The position numbers and the translations under genes are program-made. Below, piece by piece: positions 1-12,600 of a stretch of DNA of 64,000 nucleotides (position 1 is the stretch's first letter; each line of letters starts with the position of its first letter). This DNA is from Siphonodentalium dalli (taxonomy: Eukaryota; Mollusca; Scaphopoda; Gadilida; Siphonodentaliidae): assembly GCA_032622095.1 (NCBI GenBank), contig CP136061.1, forward strand, positions 84,912,324-84,976,323, read 5' to 3'. The notes under the pieces were generated by a model. It was not told where the DNA came from. It did not search any database and saw nothing but the letters and a program-made list of their open reading frames with translations.

Positions 1-412
1 GTATATCACATGACTTCCCCCCCTTCTGATTATCATTCAGAATGCGAAATAAAGTATTTCTTGAAGTGACAAAGGTTTCCATTAAACAACAGTCCATGTG
101 ACCCAGATTCAGAATCTCTAGTTTGTCAAAGAGATTTTGGGAGAAACAGTTTGGTACCAGAAACTCTTTTTTGTTTGTTACTTGCGCCAGTCTATTTTTT
201 TGTGTATTTTGTATTCTTCAAATAAATGATAGAAAATCTGTGTTTGTGTATTGAATCCACTCATGAACATGATCAAGCCTTGGAAACCAAGGTGTACAGT
301 ATTGATAAACTATTCATTTCTTCGTCAGTTAATAATAATTATTTATCAATCATTCGTTTTTGCATTAGAACATTGGGTTATTGTATAGGACTTTCTTTTG
401 TATTGCTTACAG
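1..412 (+). other. Intron upstream of exon 1, no further feature seen
   Basis: AT-rich sequence ending in the acceptor TATTGCTTACAG at 412. I see no exon, RNA gene or clear repeat here. The preceding exon of the phosphatase gene lies left of the window. Confidence 0.5.
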
Positions 413-614
413 GACTTTGATGGGCAAGTAACTCCATGTGCTGGTGGCGTTGCCATTGGATGGTTATCTCCAAATTATGATTCAACAGCTACCAGTCTCA
501 CATACGCCATAGCCTCGCTGAAGCCATATAGTGCTTACCGTATCACCATATATGCTTACACCAGTGCGGGAAAAGGATCTTCCAAATTTTGGTCAAGAAA
601 TACATTAATTGGAT
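413..614 (+). CDS. RPTP exon 1 in window: C-terminal part of an FN3 domain
   Basis: Acceptor TTACAG before 413 and donor GTGAGT at 615. Phase 0 in, phase 1 out. The translation holds the FN3 signature LKPYSAYRITIYAYTSAG, the F-G strand region with the conserved tyrosine and the small residues of the G strand. The N-terminal half of this domain should lie in exons to the left. Confidence 0.85.
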
Positions 615-3600
615 GTGAGTACCATCATTTTATGTCCAGATGAACCTGGCTATATACACTTTTGAAAGTCTGAAACAAATATCATGGGATCTCCTTACAT
701 ACTTTCTAAAACTATTTTGTAAAACACAAAATGTGGGCATTTTCAGCAGTACTCAACCACAGCCAATCAGAATATATTCACATGGAATTTGTAATGTGAA
801 TGGGCGCCGGTGTTATACTGCAAGGAACATCCTCATAGAGGTGGTAATGCATTACTTTATGGCTGGATAAACTTTTGGTATCGACACCGAATTACAACAG
901 CAATATCGACATCGAATCTCGAATATTCGTACGGCCCTGGCAGCTCCTGTCATGAAATATGAATTTAAATAATATATAAATGCCATTTAAATACATTAAT
1001 TTTTCAGCGCCGGAAAAAGTCACAGATCTTCATGTTGATAGTAAAACAGAAACATCAGTTACCATGGCGTGGGAGATACCACCAATAAGACCCGGCCCAA
1101 CGACCTACATTCTCAATGCTGTGGATAGATCTACTGGCACAGCTATGATACAATGTAGAGCAAACCGTGAGTTTATTTATCTTTGTTTGAAGATGGATGT
1201 GGAATGGAGTTCAGTAGCCCAGTGGTTAGAGTATTGGACTTGTAATGGTGTTAACACACCGGCATGAGTTCACACCCATCGGTGGACTATTGTCTCTGCA
1301 ATAGTGGCTTGGTCAGATGAAGTGGTTTGTATGCTTGGGCAAGGCCACTTGTACTGAGCTTGTTTCATCTCACCTAGATGAGAAATAGGGGCCTTATTGT
1401 TGGGTAAGTGTAAGTCACTCAAGTGAAGCACTTTTAAAATGGCAGCAGGTACAAGAATAATGCACACAGCAATTGAAAAATTGGTTAAAAGTTAAGTGTG
1501 AGATTTATGTGATAAATACAGATCTGTATTTGTACAGTATAGATTCATCGCACACCACAAATGCCTCTAAGATCAGGGACCCCAGAAGCAGAAAATGGCA
1601 AGGGGGCAAAAGCAGTCTGAAAGCCTGGAAATTCTCAATGACAGTGTTTGTTATTTTATAACCTTAAAAAGATGATAAATGACAGTGTTAAATTGTTAAT
1701 GATACCAAAATGAATTTGGTAGCACATAGATTTGTTTGAATTAGATAGTCCTTATTTATTATACTGTCATTATATTTTGAAAAAATGATTCTTTCTCACG
1801 TGAGAAATGATTCTTTCTCATGTGAGAAATGATTCTTTCTCACGTGAGAAATGATTCTTTCTCACGTGAGAAATGATTCTTTCTTACGTGAGAAAAAATT
1901 ATTTCTCACGTGAGGTTTTTAATATGCAAATTAGCAAGATTTTTTCTCACGTGAGAAAAAATTCTTACGTGAGAAAAAATATTTCTTACGTGAGGAAAGA
2001 TTCTTTCTCACGTGAGAAAAATTTCTTACGAGAACTTGCTAATTTGCATATTAAAAACCTCACGTGAGATTCTAACGTGAGATTCTAACGTGAGATTCTA
2101 ACGTAAGATTCTCATGAGAATTATGTTAGGACATTTTGGTAAGGGATGGGCTCTTCTGATGGAGAAACCCTTCTACCATTGTATTGTTCGGTGATTGGCT
2201 TAATGGTTGTACAATAGAGATGCGAGGATAATTAATTATTAACTAACTGCTTTTCTATGGATATCAAAAGTCATTCAAATCGCGAGTGTCGAAACATAAG
2301 ACTTAAGGTTGCAGAAAATGATACTTACTATCAGGGATAGCAATTGGCAATTGCTAAAATAAATTGGCAAAAAATATTTTCATTTCGCCAAAGTAAATTT
2401 CGGTCCAGCGCGGACCCTAACGGCAACAATTGTAAAATGCTATATTAATGTTACATTTACACAAGTTTAATTACGCAGGTATTAATATTAATCGATAGTA
2501 TCTTTATGTACTTTGGAACCTCAATCCATGCCACTTAAATAATGCCACATGGTCAGCTTTCTTCCCAGAATTCTTCCTGGCAAAGTCAGGAATTTTCTTA
2601 GTACAATAAATTGTCATTCCCTTGGATTAATTTGTCGCAATATATTCCAGGTATCCGTTGCCTTGTCATTAAAAATAATTTATGTTTTCAACCACTTCAC
2701 CCATTGAGTAGTACCTGATAATCAGATTTCAATCACACATGTAACATTTGCATGTTTTTAGTATAGTAATGTATTGTATACGTAGAACAATTACTTCCCG
2801 TTTCAATTTGCTTTCTCTACAAAGCTTCAGTATTCCCACATTATGCCTCAGAGCAAGGAAATGGCTACTTTTATGTCCCAAAATTTTCTTCCCATATGTC
2901 AACTTTCAAGTTTATTTTCGGCTGAGCATATCACCAAATATGAAAGACAACCACACAGGCAGCGATGACAAACAGGTCATGCATTATAATATAATTTACT
3001 GTGGTGGATTGACAGTAACGTATGGTGTGACATTGATGGCTTGGAGTTTATGTGCAATAAAACATATTTAGTTTTGAATATTGTTTTTTTGGTATGATAC
3101 TATGATATCTCTATTAGAGTTTGCTCTTTCCACTGTTATATATAATATGATAATTATGTACTACATAATGTGAAAACTTTCAATTCATATCTATTATTTT
3201 ATACCCACGCAACTATTTCAAACTGTTATTTAAAGAGATAATCCATCTTTAACTTACTTGGAATTATTCGTTTCAACATCTGATTGAACCTTGTCTCATT
3301 TGCCATTTGTTCATTGCATTGTTTAGTTTCCATATACATACATATATACTATGATCTCGGCCAGCACGGGCCAACCTGAGCCATTTTCCTTTAATAAAAC
3401 ATATATCTCATTTGTAGTTGTTATTCAGTAAATCTTTTATGTTCATTCGAAAAAAACAGGATGTATCTTGTATCTGGAACTAATTACTATCATTCAATGA
3501 AAGGTTCATAAATGGTTAAAAAATTAGACAAAAGGTTATTTCTGCAATAAAACATTTTTAGTTTGTATATTGGTTTTCGACATGATGATATGATGTCTCT

Positions 3601-6600
3601 CTTATATAATATATTAATTTGAACATAATATGTAGCTTCTAATGATCTTATTCCAATTCCATTGTTAATTCAATATTTTTTGTTCAGTTTACACTGCGAA
3701 ATCATGTCGAGTGTCAGATTTAGATGCATTCTGGGAGTATAGAATCTCAGTTACTACAACTATCACTGTCGATACCTCGGGCTCAACTGCGGTGACTGAT
3801 GAACAAGTCATTAGGACAGAAGAAGGAGGTAAATTATTATATATGTTGCTTATGTTCATGACTATGATCCTTGATGATGCCCTGCGTCCTTCAATATTAA
3901 AGACCTGACATCAGCACAGTGGTTACCATCCACATCCCTTATTTGATCATCACCAAATTTCATATTAATCTTTGGGGTGACCTCCAGATGGGAGCTTACC
4001 ATTTTTAGCTCAACTTTACTTTGTAAAGTTTGAGCTATTGCCATGTCTTGGTGTCCATCATCTGTGTGTGTGTATGTCTGTCAACAATTTCTTTAGCATG
4101 GGCTACAGGTTGTAACTTTGGTAAGATCATTATGAAATTTGTCATTTTGGGGTCATTCGTCAAAAAAATGGCCACCAGTGGCCATCTTGGATTTCAAAAT
4201 TCAATCCATTAGCATGGGCTACATGTTGTACTGTTAGTCTGATAATCATGAAATTTGACATGGATGTTAATATTGACATGTAGATGGGAATAAGTCATTT
4301 TGGGGTTATTCTGGTGTAAAACATGGCCACTGGCAGCCATCTTGGATTTTCCTCTTTGCATGACTAAATCCTTTGGCACTAAATTCTTCATCTGGGGACC
4401 TCATTCTGCAAATGTCAGACACACTAAATCTATGCTTACACTTACTATGATAAGTGAAATAACACATGAATGTTTTATAGGTAACCCACAGGGAGCCTCA
4501 CATAGATGGAAGCATGCACTATGGAGGTGCCGTCTGCTCTATTCTTTATGGGGCTTGTAATTGAATAGTGGGTGGTAAGAAATAGGTCCAAATATCATGC
4601 CATGTGCCTTTGATATTTATGTATCCATGGCAATGGCCCAAAACTCGTCTGAAGTCACCCCATCGGTCGGGGTGAATTCGGACACTTATATAGAACTTGA
4701 AATAGAACTCCAAATTAATCAGAGGAACCAGACTAAAAGTACCTGGATTATGATTTTTTCTAATCAAAATGTTTCATTGATGAAGCATAGGCCATAATTA
4801 GTAGGCCTATAGCTGCCCAGGAGCTATTATATATATAAGCCTATCATTCCACAATTTTCGCTGCAGTTGAAAAACGTTCAACAGCATTTGGAAAATAATC
4901 TACCATCAGTGTGTGAAGAATTAAGTATGTCATAACCCAGAAGGCCTAATGGCGAATGCATTGAAATTAACATGCTTGGGTCAGTTACATGTCTGTGTGA
5001 ATAAATGTGTGGATATCATGCAGTATATTGATAGGAAATATTCTGACATACACGTGTGTGTACTCTTCACGTATTTCGGGCCTACATGTAGTTCATTATA
5101 ACATAAGATTGAACAAGGAGAGCCACCACATACCCCATGCACTTCATATTCACACTGTTGACGGGGTGATTTTGGACACCACCCATGCAAGGGTATCAAA
5201 CAAATATCACAAAATCGCTATGATGGCTTTAAGAATAATAAAAATTATACTTTCTTTAGACCTAATTATTGGCCTATACACATTTAATTTATAGTGACAT
5301 AGAACCTATAGGCTATATTAGCAATCAAGGCGGAAGATGCCTACCCTTGGCTAGTGTTCGAAATCACCCCAAAGGGTGTTTCCAATATGACAAATCCAAA
5401 AGGTTGAGTTTTGGTTTTTATCTCATTTTAAATCACATAATTGAACATGCATGTTTATCGGTCATGATTTGGTTTCAATATGTAATTCACTGCAATTATC
5501 ATGGGGCGTACAAAGTTTTGACGAACATTAAAAAAACAAGAAAAACTTTCAACTGCGTTAAAGAGCGTTCCTGATAATATCTTGAATGTATTGGAGGTCA
5601 AACAACATTTAAAATGAAGGTCAGAGTTGATTGACAAGTGAAACAAGTGCATTAACAAAAGCTTTGTGTCATAAGAAAACTTGAGATGTTTGAACCCTTA
5701 GACATTTATACTGTCCGAAGTCACCTCGCTGTCCAAAGTCACTCCATATTACGGTAATTAATGAAATTAAATAATATATGTTTGTGAGCTTATTGGTTAG
5801 AAGCACAGATCAAGTTCGAATATGGGTTAGGTACCCCAACATTTTTCTGCAGTATGACCCTTGTTGACTTTTAATTTCCTGATTATTTTTTATTCTGGAT
5901 GATAACTTCATGGACTTAGAATTTACTGATTATTCTGGGGTCTAATAAAAGAAAGCTATGTGTGTTAACAGCATAGATAGATGGATGCAAAATTGATTCA
6001 ATGATTGTTCCCAGAATCAAATATTCGATTTCTAAAAAAGGCACTGGTCAAATAACGCCACCTTATTTGGGGCACAGGTGGTCTAGCAGCCTTTTATTTA
6101 ATAAAGCCACCCGATTCGGGGCATGTGTGTCGTAGCTGCATTCTATTTAACTGGTGATGCTTCAATCTGCTATAGAAAATCCAGTGATTTGATTGTTGTG
6201 TATTTGACTAACATTTTTCAATTTTCTTTTTAGAACCAGGAGGAGTTCAGGATTTGAGAAACCAAGTGCCGGGGAGTTTTACTGAGCGTAAAATTACCTG
6301 GATGGAGCCAGGATTGAGGAACCGAAATGGGAACATCACGGAATATCAGTTCAACTACATTGGTCTCAAGGTATGATATATCAGACCTATGTATTCTTAG
6401 TGATATATCAGAACCATGTATTCTTAATGATATATCAGACCTATGTATTCTTAATGATATATCAGACCTATGTATTCTTAATATAATAAAATTAATCAAG
6501 CCCTGATTGAGGAACCGAAATAGGAACATCACGGAATATGAACTTGATTACACTGGTCATTAAGTATGACATATCAGATTTATGTATTCTTAAAGTAACG

Positions 6601-9600
6601 TTGATAGAGCCCGGATTAAGGCTCCACAATACAATCATCACGGAATATCAAATCATTTACACAAGTCACAAGTTATGAAGAATCAAGAGTTATGCATTCT
6701 TAACCCTTTCTATACTGAATGGATTCTCCCATTCACTTATAAAAGTATACATGTGTAAATTTACAAGTGCAGATGGATTTCTATATATTGGTGAGAGAAA
6801 TGTTCAGATAATAAGTTTTATGATCTAGTATCGTGTGTTGAACTTATTATCTAAACATTCACTGAGGGATCATCTCTTCAATGAGTATTTAGAAAGAGTT
6901 TTAGATAGCCTGTCTGATACTACACTATCTGAACTTTTTTACAAGTAAATATTTTTATAATATGTCTATCGTTATTCTTCCCCCATACCGCTATAGTATA
7001 GTGATCTTTTCCAACAATTTGATCAGCTACAGTTTGATCCGATGTCATAGCATCATCCTCTATATTAGGGATTGCGCAAGTGCTTAAAATTGGATTATCT
7101 CTTCTGCAACATGATCTATATAGTTTCCTGAGTATGAAATAATAAATATGAATCGGAAATGTGTCTATCAATTAATATTGATTTTATTTGGAATTATTTT
7201 CATTAAAAATAACTCTGTGCCGTTCAATAATGGTCCCTTCTATTCTTTTTTATTTGTTATTTTCAGTTATATTATTAATCAATGAAAATAAGAATATGTT
7301 ACACTCTAGATCTTATCTACTTGATTAGCACTTAATATTACAATAGATACAATCAATCAGAGACATTTTGTGGATTGCATTTGTTCAGAGCACCATGCTG
7401 GGGGCCTCTATCTCTATTTATAGAGCAAAGAAGTGTCCCATTAATTGTATAAAACAGTATCGAAATAGAATCAATTTTAATTGACAGAATCGTTTTCGGG
7501 CAGGGATTTCCAACTCATGCGTATTATTTCATACCCAGGAAACTATCAACATTTATTATTTAGAGAGATAATCCATATTTAAAACTTGTTTATTTGCATT
7601 TCTCCCTATTCTTAGCCATTTTACATGTTTATATCGTTCAAATGTTATTTTATTTTAATATGTATCATGTAAGTCATTATAAACCTATTATGACTACAGT
7701 GAATTAATCTGGTCATCACATAATGTCTCATTGAAGAGGTCAGATCGCTGGATCAAACTCTCTGGCTGATCTTGTAGAGGATGCAACTGTAACTACCTGT
7801 AGTACCACAATGGAACCAGCAACATATAATCCAAACATTGATTTGCATTCTTTATAGATTTATCCTTCTTTGTTATATTTCTCAGATAGAGGATACAGAG
7901 GTGACTACCAGCGGTACCACGAGCGTAGCAGCAACATATAATCCGAACATTGATTCACAATCATTCTCTAAAACAATTACAGTTATACCACAGTACAGTT
8001 ACACAGTGGAGGTAAGTGGTGTTATTTATACCACAGTATAGTTAGTGTAAACATATTTTTATTTCCAAATCCAAACAAATAACATAATATACATATGAAC
8101 ATATATGCAAAATATAAGTGTTAATATATGGAATGAGGATCAGACAACTAGCCAAGTGCTTACGTGTAGTCTTCTTCCCATTGGCTACATACCCCCATCC
8201 CCAGTATAGCTCAGACAGGAAGGGTTGGAAATAATGTTGTCTTGGGAATTGGAGATAGGGATGGAACAAGGGAAGAAGATAGTGTTAGGAATAACAGACG
8301 GCAGAGAGAGAGATAAAAAATTGAGAAATAGCAGGAAAGGAGTAACTAGAAGATGAGAGGACAGATGAAGTTGTGAGATGATGACAGTGGTGGGGAGTTT
8401 TCAATGCCTGGGTTGTTGCATGATTAAAAATGATGCTCGTATATTAAGTAATCGCCATGCACCAGGTGCCATGGGAGGGGGTTATTCACAATTGCTGTTA
8501 ACCGGTTACATCCGTCAAAAAGTAAGTAAACATACACGCAGCAATAAGTGTTCATAATCAAAATATGACGTGGACAAGAACAAGAACATGTTCAACAGTA
8601 GTAACTAGAAACAGGACAATTCCTATATCAAGGGTGTTCACTAATGAGTAGGTGGTGTTAGTCATCCCACAGTACAGTTAAACAGTTGAGGTAGGTGGTG
8701 TCTGGTACTGGTCAGACATTATTCCAGTTTTTGGCTCACCTGAGACAAAGTCTCCAGTGGAGCTATAGTCATCACTTCTCGTCCGTCCATCCAGATAGCC
8801 GAAATCCATCCGTCGGTCCATCAACTATTCTTTAAACATCTTCTCTGGAACGATAATACCGACTGGGTTCATATTTGGTGTGGATGTTCCCTAGGTGACT
8901 CTTTCAGATTTGTTCAAAAGATGTCACTGGGTCAAATAGTTGCAAAGCCAGGGCCAATACTATTTACGTCCATAATAATTCTTAACAACTTCTCAAATAA
9001 AATTGGGCCGAATGGGTTCATTTTTGGAAAGGAGGGATCCTTGGGTTGGGTTTCCGATTTGTTCAGATGAGGTCACCCCTATGGGTCAAATTTTGGCAGA
9101 GCAGGGTCAAAACAAAAGAAGAAAAAAAACAATTGATTGAACTTCATGTTCAATTTAACATAAAAAAAGACATTATAGTTATTATTATTTTTTTTTAAAT
9201 GGAAATTTGATTTTTTTGTTATGAAAATTAAATTTTCAATTTCTAATTTAAATTTTGATAAAATAACCATGTTATAATATCTGCCATGGTACACCGAATC
9301 ACCCCACCAAATTTAGTTGAAATCGGTTGAGGGGTATGAGAGAAAAATAACGAATAACAGATCATTACCCTTGCCAATTGAAGGGTCATGGAAGTACATT
9401 GCCCCTGTTACAAATGTTGCTCTTTCACATTCCTAAGGCCACAATGTTATTTGAGAAGTCATCTTCTGCACTGGCAATAATATAAAGTTTGTCTGCCTAC
9501 CATTATCTCCAATATCTCTTGCGTATGAAATGAGATCTTATTTTATCAGACAGTGTTTGATAAACAAATAACAGAAATGGCTGGATAATGTTTATTTGTG

Positions 9601-12600
9601 TCAAAAAATTTAAATTAGATTAATTCCTATGTACTGTGTTCTATGCAGTGGTACAGGCAGGTGTTACAATATTATGATGATTTCAAGGAACAATTATCAG
9701 ACAGGCCATAGCCCTAACCCTAAATTTTGTAACTTATTTTAATGAAAATGAACTCACTTGAACTTCCCTATAATATACCCTTTGAAAATACTAGATCAAT
9801 GGATCTCATAAATTGGGATTTACATTTGATTCAAATAGGGGCAGAGATAGGTGATTTAACACCACCGCACTCACCCTATCTATGCTATGAATTCACATTT
9901 TGTACTTGTATATTGATTCCTTTTATTACATGTAATAATTTTGATACATACCGGTATTATTAGTAAGGTTTTGATCAATTTCCAACAATTGGAGATCTTG
10001 AAGTACCGGTTGTAATTATACCCCCACCTACCTTTGTCCCTGTTTAGAACTACTTGTTTAAAAAAGTGATTTGACAAGTACTGATAGTTGTAGTCTTCAG
10101 AGTAACAGTCTTGAAGTCTTTTCAGTCTGGTAGGCAACCCCACAGTCATTGACTGTCTTGTTATGTGTTTTCTCCCGAGTTGTCAAAAAGCAGTGTTGTG
10201 TGAAAATGACTTTTCATGATTTAAAGTGTTAATGCAACAGTCTGTTGTATGACCCATGTACATAGAGTTCAAACAAACCAAAAAGAAAACTTTGATATTA
10301 TAAAGTTATTATACAATGTTGTGTACTCTGTGTGTTTTTCTTGTACGAGTCCAGGTTGTGGTGAAAAGTCATATAGTCAATTTCACACAACACAGGAGGA
10401 AACACATAACAAGACAGTCAATGACTGTGGGGTTGCTCATCAGACTGTAAAGACCTGAAGACTGTTACTCTGAAGACTACAACAAAAGCAAATATTATTA
10501 TGTGTATTTTGGATATTATTGGGTGTATTTTGGATATTAGGCCAAATAAAAAAATATGTTTGGTTCTCAAGCACATTTTTTTTCAAAGTGATGAGGGAGG
10601 GCGGTATTTATTTTTAGTATTTATTACAACTTTAAGCCATGAGGGAGGCAGGTTTTTATATTTATTTTTGTATTATACATTTTAACCATGCGGGAGGCAG
10701 GTTTTTTTTGTTTAATTTATTTCCTAAAAATGTTTGTTAAAATACAGGAAGGGCATGGTATTTAACATTTTTATACATCTCTGTGGCAGGGATGTGAAGG
10801 ATAGAACAAGACAAATTATTATTGGCAGGAGGACAAGTTTTTGTGTATTCATCAACACAGGAACATGCACGTGGATCACTTGACTTTGAATGAAACTCGA
10901 ACCTAAAAAAGCGACCAAACAGTTCGGCAACGGTTTGAACGTTCAGTTCACGTGAAATATTATCGAAGTCAGCTGTTTTAGATTTCCCAATATTCATTGT
11001 TATGGCTACATTTCTTTCTGTCGATTCGACGAAAGGGTTAAATTCCATTGGTATATCGTGGGTATCAATGAGTTGGCGACACAATCGGACACATGTCACC
11101 AACTGTCGCAGCTGGCCCAACCGACGTGATCGTCCATGGTACACGTGTAAACGGTGTTTTATTTTCGGCACGCGTTAGAACACACGTGTTTACCAACATC
11201 GCCATTTTTATTGTTCTAAAAATAGAGATGGGAAATCACTGCACACTCTATTTGCAATTCGGAGTAGGGTGTACTCTATTGGCAGTTTTCGCGGGTAAAC
11301 GGAATAGAATTTCCGGCTTCCAGCGATTGCGGAAATGGAAGCCGGACATTACATTCTGCAAACATTAGATTAGCAGAGTACAATGTTCGATTGACGTTTT
11401 CTTACAACCTTGAACAAGACCGTTGCGCGTTTCACAATATTTTCAATATATGTAATTTCGAATGCGGGATACATGTTTATATATATTTATTTTGGAATGA
11501 CAATAAAAAGCTTCAATGCGCACATATTTTTGGGATGCGGCGGTCACTGAGAACCGAATATATTTTTTTATTTGGCCTTATTAACTGTATTTTGGATATC
11601 ATTGGGTGTATTTTGGATATTAACTGTATTTTGGATATTATTAACTGTATTTTGGATATCATTGGGTGTATTTTGGATATTAACTGTATTTTGGATATTA
11701 TTAACTGTATTTTGGATATCATTGGGTGTATTTTGGATATTAACTGTATTTTGGATATTATTAACTGTATTTTGGATATCATTGGGTGTATTTTGGATAT
11801 TAACTGTATTTTGGATATTATTAACTGTATTTTTGGATATCATTGGGTGTATTTTGGATATTAACTGTATTTTGGATATTATTAACTGTATTTTGGATAT
11901 CATTGGGTGTATTTTGGATAATAACTATTTTGGATATTATTAACTGTATTTTGGATATCATTGGGTGTATTTTGGATATTAACTGTATTTTGGATATTAT
12001 TAACTGTATTTTGGATATTATTAACTGTATTTTGGATATTATTGGGTGTATTTTGGATATTATTAACTGTATTTTAGATATTATTAACTGTATTTTGGAT
12101 ATTATTGGGTGTATTGTGAATATTATTAGGTGTATTTTTGGACCCCAAACCGCCATGTGGCTTTAAACTCCCTGGTTCAAATTATCAACAATTTTCTTTC
12201 TTATAGGTATTTGCATTAACTGCTGGTGGGAAAATTGGTGCTATCGAGAAAACAGATTTTAATACACAACCTGGGCGTAAGTGATACACATAACATAAAC
12301 ACTCTGTAAAATCTGTCCCAGCCTCTCAATACCACACAACCTGATCTGTATTCAGTCTCAATACCACACAACCTTAATACCACACAACCTGACCTGTATT
12401 CAGTCTCAATACCACACAACCCCAATACCACACAACCTCAATACCACACAACATGATCTGTATTCAGTCTCAATACCACACAACCTCAATACCACACAAC
12501 CTAACCTGTATTCAGTCTCAATACCACACAACCTCAATACCACACAACCTCAATACCACACAACCTCAATACCACACAACCTGACCTGTATTCAGTCTCA

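Noticed and set aside
1205-1290. Possible tRNA gene
   Set aside because: Only the A box and a weak B box are present; no acceptor stem or anticodon arm closes. It is the head of a SINE.
9079-9294. Minus-strand ORF with long F/N/K runs
   Set aside because: Low-complexity AT-rich sequence; no coding character.
11391-12166. ORFs of over 100 codons on both strands (ILDIINCILDI, ISKIQLI)
   Set aside because: Translation of the 60-bp array, whose length is a multiple of three.
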